From an uncultured Lachnospiraceae bacterium (GTDB taxonomy: Bacteria > Bacillota > Clostridia > Lachnospirales > Lachnospiraceae), in assembly GCA_947243855.1 (NCBI GenBank), contig CAMXIK010000001.1, positions 1 to 64,000 on the forward strand: a stretch of DNA of 64,000 bases, in the 5' to 3' direction. Below, in pieces: positions 53,463 through 63,943 of the stretch. How positions within the stretch are numbered: the stretch's first letter is position 1; each line of letters opens with the position of its first letter. Both the position numbers and the translations under genes were made by a program. Under the pieces are notes generated by a model, which was not told where the DNA came from, made no database searches, and was given only the letters and a program-made list of their open reading frames with translations.

Positions 53463-53520
53463 GTAGTAAATGCGGCAGGCAGGAAAGGGAAAACCTCCCT
53501 GCCTTGTCGGCGTTTACTAC
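53463..53520 (+). repeat. two-tier hairpin before the GH18 gene
   Basis: GTAGTAAATGC at 53463-53473 pairs with GCGTTTACTAC at 53510-53520, and GGCAGGCAGG at 53474-53483 with CCTCCCTGCC at 53494-53503 (one mismatch). It lies 25 bases before the start codon and would form at the very 5' end of a transcript from the TATAAT at 53456. Confidence 0.55.
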
Positions 53521-53544
53521 AGTCGGTCAAAAGGAGTTGGACAA

Positions 53545-55260
53545 ATGAAAAAAATGATTCCGGTGATCATCGCGGTCGTTCTTATTCTATTGATTGCGGG
53601 GGTAGGATTTGGGGCGAAACTGCTGGAAAAATATTCTTACTCGAAAGAGCGGGCGGATTTAACCGAATATTTTGATGTGCAGGGGGATAACGACGTACCG
53701 ATTGTCCTGCAGGATGAATTGATTGAAGAACATGCGAAAATATTTGATGACATGTGTTATTTTGATATCGCTACGGTGCACAAATATTTTAACGATAGAT
53801 TTTATGAGGATAAGGCGCAGGAACTATTGGTTTATGCGATGCCGAACGGCTTCTTGACAACCCGGATCGGCCATGCGGATCTGTCGGATTACGGCGCGGA
53901 TTTTGAGGAAGCCGGGATGGCGTGGGATTATGTAATTTCCCGCTATGAGGACGGCATGCTCTATATTGCGGCGGATTTTGTACAGAAGTATTCCAATTTT
54001 ACCTATGAGCTGTTTACAGAACCGAACCACATGCAGGTTTATACGGAGTGGGGAGAGCGGCAGACGGCAGCGATTACGAAAGACACGCAGGTGCGCTATC
54101 AGGGCGGCATCAAGAGCGATATCCTGACGGACGTTTCAGAAGGAGACACGGTTATTGTATTAGAGGAAATGGAAAACTGGACGAAGGTGAAGACTCGGGA
54201 TTCTTTCATTGGTTATGTGGAGAACAAGCGGCTGGGAGAAAAGTCTACGGAGACGACGGAATCGCCGACGGATTATAAGGAGCCGGTCTATGAGTCGAAT
54301 ACCCGCGATCACAAAATTAATATGGGCTGGCATGTGATCGGCGGCGTAGACGGAAACGAAACGCTGGAGAGCGCGGTGGCGCAGACAAAGGGGCTGAATG
54401 TGATTTCGCCTACATGGTTTAGGCTCACCGGCAACGAGGGAGAGTTTACCAGCTTTGCTTCGACTTCCTATGTAGATAGGGCGCACAATATGGGGCTTGA
54501 GGTTTGGGCGCTTGTGAGCAACTTGGAGGCCGAGAGCGCGGATGTTGATATGTATGAGCTGCTTTCCCGGACGTCGAGCAGATGGAATTTGATCCGCAAT
54601 CTGATTGCAACCGCGCAGGAGTACAATCTGGACGGCATTAACATTGACTTTGAGAATATCAGTCTGGATGCGGGGGAACCCTTTATCCAGTTTATCAGGG
54701 AGCTTTCCGTCCCCTGTAGAAATTACGGCATCGTGCTTTCGGTGGACAACTTCGTGCCCATGGGCCATACGAACCATTACGACCGGGCCGAGCAGGGTGT
54801 GGTAGCGGATTATGTGATTATCATGGGCTATGACGAGCATTACGCCGGCAGCGATGCGGCCGGTTCCGTCGCTTCCATCAATTTTGTGGAGAGCGGTATT
54901 GAAAACACGGTGGCGGAGGTACCGCCGGAGAAGGTGATTAACGGAGTTCCGTTTTATACAAGAGTCTGGAAAACAGGTCCGGAGGGCCTTAGCAGTGAAG
55001 CCATGGGGATGGACGCGGCGCAGGCTGCGGTCAACGAGCATGGTATGGCGCTCCGGTGGGACGAGACTACCTGCCAGAATTACGCGGAAGCGCTGGAAGG
55101 CGATACCCTTTATCAGGTGTGGCTTGAGGATGCGGATTCGATCCGCGTGAAGCTGAACATTATGCAGAATTATGATATTGCGGGCGTGGCGGCATGGCGG
55201 CTGGGCTTTGAGTCGGCTAATGTCTGGGATGTGATTGAGGAATATATGAACCAGCCGTAA
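53545..55260 (+). CDS. membrane-anchored GH18-like glycoside hydrolase with SH3 domain
   Basis: A 571-residue envelope protein. An N-terminal membrane anchor (MIPVIIAVVLILLIAGVGFG) is followed by an unassigned region, an SH3-like domain (about residues 175-235, with DTVIVLEEMENWTKVKTRD and FIGYVENK) and a GH18 barrel (about 255-570). The catalytic motif DxxDxDxE appears as LDGINIDFENI, with the acid glutamate present. Relatives such as YaaH and SpoVS-type hydrolases act on peptidoglycan or spore cortex. ATG 53545 has AAGGAG seven bases upstream. Confidence 0.85.
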   Translation: MKKMIPVIIAVVLILLIAGVGFGAKLLEKYSYSKERADLTEYFDVQGDNDVPIVLQDELIEEHAKIFDDMCYFDIATVHKYFNDRFYEDKAQELLVYAMPNGFLTTRIGHADLSDYGADFEEAGMAWDYVISRYEDGMLYIAADFVQKYSNFTYELFTEPNHMQVYTEWGERQTAAITKDTQVRYQGGIKSDILTDVSEGDTVIVLEEMENWTKVKTRDSFIGYVENKRLGEKSTETTESPTDYKEPVYESNTRDHKINMGWHVIGGVDGNETLESAVAQTKGLNVISPTWFRLTGNEGEFTSFASTSYVDRAHNMGLEVWALVSNLEAESADVDMYELLSRTSSRWNLIRNLIATAQEYNLDGINIDFENISLDAGEPFIQFIRELSVPCRNYGIVLSVDNFVPMGHTNHYDRAEQGVVADYVIIMGYDEHYAGSDAAGSVASINFVESGIENTVAEVPPEKVINGVPFYTRVWKTGPEGLSSEAMGMDAAQAAVNEHGMALRWDETTCQNYAEALEGDTLYQVWLEDADSIRVKLNIMQNYDIAGVAAWRLGFESANVWDVIEEYMNQP

Positions 55261-55404
55261 TGTTTCCGCTTCTTTCTTCATATATATGCACAAAGAGGCT
55301 GGAATGGGGAAAGAAAAACGGAAAAATATGATAAACTTATCAGGAATTTACTGATTCTGTTATTATGTATTGCGGCAGGGTTTGCACTGCGGGGCGGGGC
55401 GCGC

Positions 55405-56031
55405 ATGGTATCGTCGAGCCGGATTGAGATGAACGGCGCCGCGAAGGAAAAGCCCTGTGTGGTCATCGACGCCGGGCATGGCGGCGCAGATCCCGGAAAA
55501 GTGGGTGTGGACGGCAGCCTGGAAAAGGATATCAATTTAAAAATTGCAAAAAAACTGGCCGGATTTCTTACGGCGGCGGATGTGGATGTGATTCTTACCA
55601 GAGAGACCGACATTGGGCTTTATGATGAGAACGTTTCCAATAAAAAGGTACAGGACATGAAGAACAGGGTGGCGCTGATTGAGGAAAAGAAACCGGCGCT
55701 GACCGTGAGCATTCACCAAAACAGCTATCATGAAGAATACGTGCATGGGGCGCAGGTGTTTTATTACGAGGGAAGCCAAGAGAGCAAAGCGGTTGCGGAG
55801 CGGATGCAGCAGGTTCTTGCGCAGCAGATCGATCCGGATAATGCCCGGCAGGCCAAGGCGAACGACAGCTATTATCTTTTGAAAAAGACTTCCACGCCTA
55901 TCGTGATTGTGGAGTGCGGTTTCCTTTCTAATTATGAGGAGGCACAGAAGCTGTCTTCCGAGCTTTATCAGGAAAAGACGGCGTGGGCGATTCATCTGGC
56001 CATTATGAACTATCTCAACAAAGAAGGATAA
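55405..56031 (+). CDS. cwlD: N-acetylmuramoyl-L-alanine amidase (CwlD-like), N-terminus frameshifted
   Basis: A zinc amidase of 208 residues from ATG 55405. Zinc ligands and catalytic residues are intact: VVIDAGHGGADPGK, GSLEKDINLK, VSIHQNSYHEEY and VIVECGFLSNYEEA. It cleaves the muramic acid-alanine bond. The same frame continues upstream through a perfect membrane anchor, LIRNLLILLLCIAAGFAL, but has no start codon. ATG 55304, with AGAGG upstream, is in another frame. Adding one A to the A5 run at 55332-55336 joins MGKEKRKKYDK to the anchor, giving about 242 residues. A base is lost here or missing from the assembly. Confidence 0.85.
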   Translation: MVSSSRIEMNGAAKEKPCVVIDAGHGGADPGKVGVDGSLEKDINLKIAKKLAGFLTAADVDVILTRETDIGLYDENVSNKKVQDMKNRVALIEEKKPALTVSIHQNSYHEEYVHGAQVFYYEGSQESKAVAERMQQVLAQQIDPDNARQAKANDSYYLLKKTSTPIVIVECGFLSNYEEAQKLSSELYQEKTAWAIHLAIMNYLNKEG

Positions 56032-56035
56032 AGAA

Positions 56036-57085
56036 GTGAACACAAGAGTGGTTCGGATAGACGAACAGCATATAGACGAAGCTTTGATCAGAGAGGCAGG
56101 CTGGATCATTAAAAAAGGCGGTTTGGTGGCTTTTCCGACAGAAACGGTTTACGGGCTGGGAGGGGACGCGCTGAATCCCGACTCTTCCAAAAAAATATAT
56201 GAGGCCAAGGGCAGGCCCTCCGATAATCCGCTGATCGTGCATATCGCGCGCATGGAGGATCTGCCGGCTCTTGTGCGGACTGTGCCGGAGACGGCCAAAA
56301 AACTGGCGCAGGCTTTCTGGCCGGGGCCTCTTACTATGATTCTGGAAAAGTCGGAGGCGGTTCCCAAGGAAACTACGGGCGGTCTTGCTACGGTGGCGGT
56401 GCGGATGCCGTCCCATCCGACGGCGAAGGCTTTTATTGAGGCGGCGGGCGGCTATGTGGCGGCGCCAAGCGCCAACCGTTCCGGCAGACCGAGTCCTACG
56501 GTGGCCGGTTATGTGGTAGAGGATTTGGACGGCAGAATTGAAATGATTTTGGACGGCGGAGATGTGGAGCTGGGGCTGGAATCCACGATTGTGGATTTGA
56601 CGGTGGAGCCGCCGGTGATTCTGCGGCCGGGCTTTGTCACGCAGGAAGCTCTTGCCGGGGCGCTGGGGAAGGTGGAACTGGACGTTACGCTCTTTTCCGA
56701 AGACAGTGGACAAGCGCCGAAAGCGCCGGGCATGAAGTATAGGCATTATGCGCCGAAGGGAGAGCTTACCATCGTCAGGGGAGCTTCTGCTGCGGTGACG
56801 GCTTATATCAATGAACGACTATCGGAAGGTCGGAAACACAATAAGAAAACGGGCGTTATTGCAACTGATGAGACGATTGGGGAATACAGGGCCGATGTGC
56901 CGCGAAGCGTGGGAAAGAGAACAGACGTTAATGCGGTGGCGAAGGGCTTGTACCGGATTCTGAGAGAATTTGACGACGAGGGCGTTGAACTGATTTACTC
57001 GGAAAGTTTCGATGGAGACGGCGTTTCCCAGGCTGTGATGAACCGGCTGCTAAAGGCGGCGGGACATAGAATGATAAACGTGTGA
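56036..57085 (+). CDS. sua5: L-threonylcarbamoyladenylate synthase (Sua5/YwlC type)
   Basis: A 349-residue enzyme making threonylcarbamoyl-AMP for tRNA t6A37. The YrdC domain (about residues 15-205) has GGLVAFPTETVYGLGGDA, KGRPSDNPLIVHI, FWPGPLTMIL, and SANRSGRPSPT. The C-terminal Sua5 domain (about 225-349) includes PGMKYRHYAPKGEL and VSQAVMNRLLKAAGHR. The start is GTG 56036, with AAGGA seven bases upstream. It lies four bases after the amidase gene and is probably co-transcribed. Confidence 0.95.
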   Translation: MNTRVVRIDEQHIDEALIREAGWIIKKGGLVAFPTETVYGLGGDALNPDSSKKIYEAKGRPSDNPLIVHIARMEDLPALVRTVPETAKKLAQAFWPGPLTMILEKSEAVPKETTGGLATVAVRMPSHPTAKAFIEAAGGYVAAPSANRSGRPSPTVAGYVVEDLDGRIEMILDGGDVELGLESTIVDLTVEPPVILRPGFVTQEALAGALGKVELDVTLFSEDSGQAPKAPGMKYRHYAPKGELTIVRGASAAVTAYINERLSEGRKHNKKTGVIATDETIGEYRADVPRSVGKRTDVNAVAKGLYRILREFDDEGVELIYSESFDGDGVSQAVMNRLLKAAGHRMINV

Positions 57086-57118
57086 GAAAAGCAACCATAT
57101 ATGAAGGAGGGAAATGAT

Positions 57119-57550
57119 ATGATAGCAATCGGAAGTGACCACGGCGGATATGATTTGAAACAGAAGGTAATCGCGCATTTGAAGGAACGGGGGCTTGCAT
57201 GTAAGGATTTCGGCTGTCCGGACAAAAACTCCTGCGATTATCCGATTTACGGCGCGGCGGTGGCAAAGGCGGTAGCGTCGGGAGAATGCGACAGGGGTAT
57301 CGTGATCTGTACGACGGGCATAGGTATTTCCATCACGGCGAACAAGGTGAAGGGAATCCGCTGCGCGCTCTGCGGCGATCCGGTATCGGCAAGGCTGACC
57401 AGAGAGCACAACGACGCGAACGTGCTGGCTATGGGCGCGGCGATTATCGGAGAGCGGGTGGCTCTCAATATCGTGGATATTTTTATGGACACGCCCTTTT
57501 CCGGGGAAGAGAAGCATCAGAGAAGAGTCAATGAGATCGAAGGCTGTTAA
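57119..57550 (+). CDS. rpiB: ribose-5-phosphate isomerase B
   Basis: A 143-residue RpiB/LacAB-type isomerase. MIAIGSDHGGYDLK begins the substrate site, VICTTGIGISITANKVKGIRCALC carries the catalytic cysteine, and LTREHNDANVLAMGAAIIG is the second phosphate-binding segment. It interconverts ribose 5-phosphate and ribulose 5-phosphate. ATG 57119 follows GGAGGG; the frame opens at 57101. It may belong to the sua5 operon. Confidence 0.95.
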   Translation: MIAIGSDHGGYDLKQKVIAHLKERGLACKDFGCPDKNSCDYPIYGAAVAKAVASGECDRGIVICTTGIGISITANKVKGIRCALCGDPVSARLTREHNDANVLAMGAAIIGERVALNIVDIFMDTPFSGEEKHQRRVNEIEGC

Positions 57551-57591
57551 CTGCCGCTCAGGATTGTGACCGGGAATTTGACCTGAGGCAG
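57551..57591 (+). repeat. hairpin between rpiB and the SleB-type gene
   Basis: CTGCCGCTCAGG at 57551-57562 pairs with CCTGAGGCAG at 57582-57591 with a two-base bulge. There is no T-run, so it is more likely an attenuator or mRNA-stabilising stem than a terminator. Confidence 0.4.
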
Positions 57592-57608
57592 AAAGGCATG
57601 GTTTTACT

Positions 57609-58808
57609 ATGGAAATGAGACGTAGATCGGCTGTGTGTCTGGCGCTGCTCTTGCTTTGCGGCGCAATGCCGTTTTCCGTGCAGGCTACGGAGGAAACAAG
57701 ACAGCAGATCAGAGAGGCGGAACAGCAGAGGGAAGAGACAGAGAGCAGACTGGATGAGACGGAGAAGAATCTGCAGGGATTAAACGAGCAGCACGACTCC
57801 TTGCAGGGGACGCTTTCCACTTTGAATACGGAATTGGCGCAGGTGAGCAATAATCTGAGCGAATTGGAAGTACAGATTGCGGATAAGGAAGCGGAGATCG
57901 ACGATCTGGAGGCGGATATCGCGCAAGTGGAAGAAGAGCTTGCGGAGGCCATTGCGCTAAAGGATCAACAGTATGCGACGATGAAAAGGCAGATACAGTT
58001 TACTTATGAGCGCAGCAGCAATCTGTACATGGAGCTGTTTTTTTCTTCTGGGAGCTTGTCGGACTTTCTGAATAAAAATGAATATGTTGAACAGCTTTCC
58101 GCCTACCAGAAGAAGGTGTTGGACGAGTATAAAGCCGCGCAGGCAGCCATGGAACAGAAGCAGGAAGAACTGGAGCTTGCCAAGGCGGAGCAGGAAAAAA
58201 ACAGGGAAGAGCTCGCCGATTATAGGGTGCAGGTCGTGGCGGAGCAGGGCCGTGTGTCGGGACTTGTCAGCCAGACCTCCAATTCCTTGAATGCGACGGC
58301 AAGCCAAATATCTGAGGCGGAGGCGGCAGCTCTTGCTTATGAGCAGCAGTTGAAGGAGCAGGAGGAAAACCTTTCGGCTCTGCGGGCAAAGCTGGCGGAG
58401 GAAATCCGCATGGCGGAGCTGGCGGCGCAGTCGAGCTGGCGTGATATTTCGGAAGTGAGTTTTGCGGAAGGGGACCGTTATCTGCTTGCGAATTTAATTT
58501 ACTGCGAAGCAGGCGGGGAACCTTACGTGGGACAGGTGGCCGTCGGTTCGGTGGTGATTAACCGTGTACTGAGTTCGGTATATCCCGATACGGTAACAGG
58601 TGTTATCTATCAATCCGGACAGTTTTCACCAGTAGCCAGCGGAAGGCTTGCTCTTGCATTGGCGGAAGGGCGCGCCACGGCCTCCTGCTATCAGGCGGCG
58701 GATGAAGTCATGGGCGGAACCACGACCGTGAGTAACTGCGTTTATTTCAGGACGCCCGTGGATGGAATCAATCCCAGATACCGGATTGGGGGACACATCT
58801 TTTATTAA
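57609..58808 (+). CDS. secreted cell wall hydrolase, coiled coil plus SleB domain
   Basis: A 399-residue secreted protein. A signal peptide (RRRSAVCLALLLLCGAMPFSVQA, probable cut after VQA) precedes a long coiled coil (about residues 25-270) of the PcsB/NlpC-associated type, rich in Glu, Gln and Leu. A C-terminal SleB/Hydrolase_2 domain (about 285-399) has LIYCEAGGEPYVGQVAVGSVVINRVLS with the catalytic glutamate, and GQFSPV. It acts on peptidoglycan in division or spore cortex lysis. ATG 57609 or 57615 are both possible starts. Confidence 0.9.
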   Translation: MEMRRRSAVCLALLLLCGAMPFSVQATEETRQQIREAEQQREETESRLDETEKNLQGLNEQHDSLQGTLSTLNTELAQVSNNLSELEVQIADKEAEIDDLEADIAQVEEELAEAIALKDQQYATMKRQIQFTYERSSNLYMELFFSSGSLSDFLNKNEYVEQLSAYQKKVLDEYKAAQAAMEQKQEELELAKAEQEKNREELADYRVQVVAEQGRVSGLVSQTSNSLNATASQISEAEAAALAYEQQLKEQEENLSALRAKLAEEIRMAELAAQSSWRDISEVSFAEGDRYLLANLIYCEAGGEPYVGQVAVGSVVINRVLSSVYPDTVTGVIYQSGQFSPVASGRLALALAEGRATASCYQAADEVMGGTTTVSNCVYFRTPVDGINPRYRIGGHIFY

Positions 58809-59281
58809 AAATAGGTTTCAAGGGGTTTTTGCAGGTCGTCAAATCCGCCGTCATAGATGATCTGTAACAGACGATTGAGCGTCAGAAGCGATTCTTTGAG
58901 CATATCTTCGCTGAGAAGACCGGATTCTCTGGCGGTGGCCAGTTCGTCGATATCCACGACTTTTACAAAGCCGTCGGGATAAACGATCACATCCGCCAGC
59001 AGATCCGTGATAATGTAGGTATCGGTTTCTTCATGGTAGTCGTAGTCAACAATATCGCAGTACCAGTACAGGAGAGAGTCGCTGGCGTCATAGAAGCGGC
59101 TCACTTTGATGCCCTTTTGCAGATAATAGCACGAGCGGCCGTGATGGATATCCTTGCGGGGTTTCAGGGTGTTCCATGCAGTCACGATAATCTTTTCGTC
59201 GCGGTAAAGGAATTTGTCGTCTTTTAACAGTACGCACTCTTCTGGAATCAATCTTTTGCGGTAAAGAATCGGATCTGCCAT
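58805..59281 (-). CDS. DUF402 domain protein
   Basis: A 158-residue protein of the DUF402 type: VTAWNTLKPRKDIHHGRSCYYLQKGIKVSRFYDASDSLLYWYCDIVDYDY (in part) followed by YIITDLLADVIVYPDGFVKVVDIDEL. Conserved His, Tyr, Asp positions suggest a metal site as in RNA-capping or nucleoside-phosphate hydrolases of the family, but its role is unproven. It converges with the SleB gene and overlaps its last four bases. There is no signal peptide. Confidence 0.85.
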   Translation of the reverse strand: MADPILYRKRLIPEECVLLKDDKFLYRDEKIIVTAWNTLKPRKDIHHGRSCYYLQKGIKVSRFYDASDSLLYWYCDIVDYDYHEETDTYIITDLLADVIVYPDGFVKVVDIDELATARESGLLSEDMLKESLLTLNRLLQIIYDGGFDDLQKPLETYF

Positions 59282-59423
59282 ATCGTTATCCCCCGTTTTG
59301 CTTTGTTTACTTTGTTATTAAACGTACACCGACAGAGGGGAAAAGTCAATGCGGTTTCTGCGAATTTGTCTGAATGATTCTATGCGAATTGTTTCAGTAT
59401 TTCTCTCTTTTTCATAATTTTAC

Positions 59424-59452
59424 TGGACAAAAGTACCAAAAATGAGTATAAT
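59424..59452 (+). promoter_or_regulatory. ATP synthase operon promoter
   Basis: TGGACA at 59424-59429 and TATAAT at 59447-59452 are 17 bp apart. The -10 lies inside the longest possible first ORF (from 59442), which argues that translation really begins at TTG 59502. Confidence 0.7.
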
Positions 59453-59501
59453 TTTATTGTTAGACTTTGGGGGAAGTTCTGCGGATTGGGAAGGCGATAC
59501 T

Positions 59502-59771
59502 TTGAAGTACAATAAAACTGTCTATCGGGCCTTAGTTATGATTACACAGTTTGGCGTCAACATGCTGGTTCCCATCTTTCTCTGCTCCTTCGCGGGTATG
59601 TATTTGGACAGAAAGCTTGGAACAAACATATGGATGGTGGCGCTCTTTTTTGTGGGAGCGTTAGCGGGATTTACCAATGTGTTTCGGTTCGCCAAAAAGA
59701 TTTATGAGATACCGGCGCAGACCCGCAGGCGCAGTAAGCGGATAAGAGGAAACGATGAAAAGAAAGATTGA
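59502..59771 (+). CDS. AtpZ/AtpI family protein
   Basis: An 89-residue membrane protein with two helices: LVMITQFGVNMLVPIFLCSFAGMYLDRKLG and WMVALFFVGALAGFTNVFRFAKKIY, the AtpZ signature. It probably aids magnesium uptake or assembly of the c ring. TTG 59502 follows GGGAAGG by about seven bases; the longer frame from 59442 overlaps the promoter. Its end overlaps the next gene by 17 bases. First gene of the ATP synthase operon. Confidence 0.82.
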   Translation: MKYNKTVYRALVMITQFGVNMLVPIFLCSFAGMYLDRKLGTNIWMVALFFVGALAGFTNVFRFAKKIYEIPAQTRRRSKRIRGNDEKKD

Positions 59772-60174
59772 CCCGACCCTGTTAGAACTTTGGATTGGCA
59801 TTTTGGCATATGGCATTGTTTTTGAGCTGGCACTTTTGCTGTTTGCAAGAAATCCGGCTTACAGCATAGGACTTTGGATTGGCGTTTTCTTAGCCTTGGC
59901 GGGAGCCTTTCATATGTGGTGGTCTCTCAACCGGGGGTTGGAGCTGCCGGAGAAGGCGGCTGTAAAGAGTGTGAGCACACAAAATATCATCCGTTATGTT
60001 ATGATAGCGGCGGCTCTGGCCGTGCTTATGTGCACGAATTTTGCGAATCCAATTTTTGCTTTCTGCGGTTATATGGGAATGAAAGTGTCCGCTTACTTAA
60101 ACCCGCTGATTCACAGGGTTCGGGTAGGTAAAGAGGAGCGGAAAGAGGAAATTTCGGACGGCACAGCTTTGTAA
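59755..60174 (+). CDS. atpI: ATP synthase subunit I-like membrane protein
   Basis: A 139-residue protein with four predicted helices (about residues 10-32, 36-56, 80-98, 100-120) and a charged tail. The position between AtpZ and atpB and its helix pattern fit the ATP_synt_I family, an assembly chaperone of the rotor. Sequence similarity to known AtpI is modest, so the symbol rests partly on context. The start overlaps the previous gene. Confidence 0.7.
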   Translation: MKRKIDPTLLELWIGILAYGIVFELALLLFARNPAYSIGLWIGVFLALAGAFHMWWSLNRGLELPEKAAVKSVSTQNIIRYVMIAAALAVLMCTNFANPIFAFCGYMGMKVSAYLNPLIHRVRVGKEERKEEISDGTAL

Positions 60175-60237
60175 CGGCAGATATGTCTGCCAGTTACAGT
60201 CTATATATTTTACTAATGTGTAGAAGGAGGTGAAAAG

Positions 60238-60957
60238 ATGGGACAGGGGATTATGTTATCCGGAGGTGCGGATATTGATTTCATGATTCACGGCGTCTTT
60301 CCCTATCAACTCTTTGGACAGACAGTCTGGATCACGACCACCCATGTATGTGTTCTGATTGTTATGTTGGTGATCGTAGGCTTCTGCATTGCGGCGAACC
60401 GTGTGATCAAGCGTGCCTCAGATGTTCCGGGAACGTTCCAGAATATTGTCGAGATGGTAGTGGAGATGCTTGACAAGATGGTTGGCGGCGTTATGGGAAA
60501 ATTCAGCCCTCAATTTCGCAACTACATAAGCACGATCTTCATATTTATCCTGCTCTCCAATATTTCTGGATTATTTGGACTGCGGCCGCCGACGGCGGAC
60601 TACGGCGTGACTTTACCCATGGGTATCATGACGTTTACGCTGATTCACTTTAACAAGTTCAGGTATCAGAAGGTGAAGGGCGTGATTGCTGGATTGTGCG
60701 ATCCGTGGCCGATTTGGGCGCCGATCAATGTCATCGGTGATGTGGCGGTGCCGATCTCGTTGTCGCTGCGTCTGTTTGCAAACGTTTTGTCTGGCACGGT
60801 TATGATGGCTTTGGTATATGCGCTTCTTTCAAAGATCGCGATTATCTGGCCGGCAGCGCTCCATGTGTATTTTGATCTGTTTTCGGGAGCGATCCAGACG
60901 TATGTGTTCTGTATGCTGACGATGACGTATATCACGGATGCCTGCACGACGGAGTAA
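60238..60957 (+). CDS. atpB: F0 ATP synthase subunit a
   Basis: A 239-residue stator protein with five or six helices. The essential arginine lies in ISLSLRLFANVLSG, and the fourth-helix NPFRPVxS-like motif appears as NISGLFGLRPPTADYGVTLP. It forms the ion half-channels against the c ring. GGAGGTG lies close to ATG 60238. Spacing to atpE is normal. Confidence 0.95.
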   Translation: MGQGIMLSGGADIDFMIHGVFPYQLFGQTVWITTTHVCVLIVMLVIVGFCIAANRVIKRASDVPGTFQNIVEMVVEMLDKMVGGVMGKFSPQFRNYISTIFIFILLSNISGLFGLRPPTADYGVTLPMGIMTFTLIHFNKFRYQKVKGVIAGLCDPWPIWAPINVIGDVAVPISLSLRLFANVLSGTVMMALVYALLSKIAIIWPAALHVYFDLFSGAIQTYVFCMLTMTYITDACTTE

Positions 60958-61254
<297 letters not shown>

Positions 61255-61303
61255 CTGCGTTACGGTAGGCATCAAGCCATTTTAACGAAAGGAGGACTAA
61301 CGT

Positions 61304-61864
61304 TTGAGTGCGACAGTTGCGGGTTTGGTAATGGCGTCTGCTGAGATGGCGCCGAGGCTTTTTGACCTCGACTTACAGCTTATTGCAGATTCCGTACTGA
61401 TGATTATAGCTGTATTCTCGCTCTTTTTGATCGCGTCCCATTTTTTGTTCAATCCCGTGCGGGATATGATGGAAAAGAGACAGGAGCGTATTAAGAACGA
61501 ACTTGATACGGCGGCGTCTGACATGGAAAATGCCAAGGCGCTGAAAGAAGAGTATGAGAAAAAGCTGAAAGAAGTTGATAAAGAGGCCGAAGAGATTCTC
61601 GCGGAGGCGAGAAAGAAGGCTTTGGCTAATGAGAATAAGATCGTGGCGGACGCGAAGGAAGAGGCGGCAAGAATCCTCGAAAGAGCCGGCGTAGAGGCGG
61701 AGCTTGAGAAGAAGAAGGCTGCTGACGAAGTAAAACGCGAAATGGTTGTGCTTGCATCCATGATGGCCGCCAAGGTCGTGAATGCAGCGATCGATACGAC
61801 TGTACAGGACAGTCTGGTGGAAGAGACGCTTAAGGAAATAGGTGAAAGCACATGGCTAAGCTGA
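61304..61864 (+). CDS. atpF: F0 ATP synthase subunit b
   Basis: A 186-residue stator stalk protein: one membrane helix (about residues 28-48, VLMIIAVFSLFLIASHFLF) followed by a long charged helix with heptads. The start is TTG 61304, eight bases after AGGAGG. Its end overlaps atpH by 13 bases. It links subunit a to the F1 head through delta. Confidence 0.94.
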   Translation: MSATVAGLVMASAEMAPRLFDLDLQLIADSVLMIIAVFSLFLIASHFLFNPVRDMMEKRQERIKNELDTAASDMENAKALKEEYEKKLKEVDKEAEEILAEARKKALANENKIVADAKEEAARILERAGVEAELEKKKAADEVKREMVVLASMMAAKVVNAAIDTTVQDSLVEETLKEIGESTWLS

Positions 61865-62397
61865 TTTCAAAGACATACGGTGACGCGTTGTTCGAGCTTG
61901 CGGTGGAAGAAGGTAAGATAGACGTCCTGTTGGAAGAAATCGAACAGCTTCAGAAAATCCTCGCAGAGAATGAGGATTTTGGCAGATTGATGAATCATCC
62001 GAAGATTATTAAGGAGGAGAAGATCGAGGTTGCCAAAAGCGTGTTTGCGGGAAGAATATCCGAGGAGCTGCTTGGATTTCTCACTATCATTATCTCAAAA
62101 GACCGTTACAGGGAGATCGACGAGATCCTGACGTATTTTGTTGCTAAGGTTAAGGAGTACAAGGGAATAGGCATTGCCACGGTGACAACAGCCGTTCCGC
62201 TCAAAGACGGCCAATGTAAGGAGATCGAGCAGAAACTGCTTGACACCACAAAGTATAAATCGATGGAGATTAGTTACGGCGTGGACGCATCCCTGATCGG
62301 GGGAATGGTGATCCGGATTGGCGACAGAATCGTTGACAGCAGTATCAGCACGAAGCTGAACGAGCTGCAAAAGGATCTGCTAAAGGTACAGATATAG
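61852..62397 (+). CDS. atpH: F1 ATP synthase subunit delta
   Basis: A 181-residue OSCP/delta protein. The N-terminal helical domain has SKTYGDALFELAVEEGKID, and the C-terminal part has the family pattern IGGMVIRIGDRIVDSSISTKLNEL. It caps F1 and holds the b stalk. It overlaps atpF and precedes atpA by 29 bases. Confidence 0.94.
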   Translation: MAKLISKTYGDALFELAVEEGKIDVLLEEIEQLQKILAENEDFGRLMNHPKIIKEEKIEVAKSVFAGRISEELLGFLTIIISKDRYREIDEILTYFVAKVKEYKGIGIATVTTAVPLKDGQCKEIEQKLLDTTKYKSMEISYGVDASLIGGMVIRIGDRIVDSSISTKLNELQKDLLKVQI

Positions 62398-62423
62398 AAA
62401 ATTATAAAGAAAGGTGCGTATGA

Positions 62424-63932
<1,509 letters not shown>

Positions 63933-63943
63933 GAGGTAATGCT

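Noticed and set aside
59442-59501. Start of the AtpZ gene at ATG 59442
   Set aside because: The codon lies within the promoter (TATAAT at 59447), so it would not be in the mRNA.
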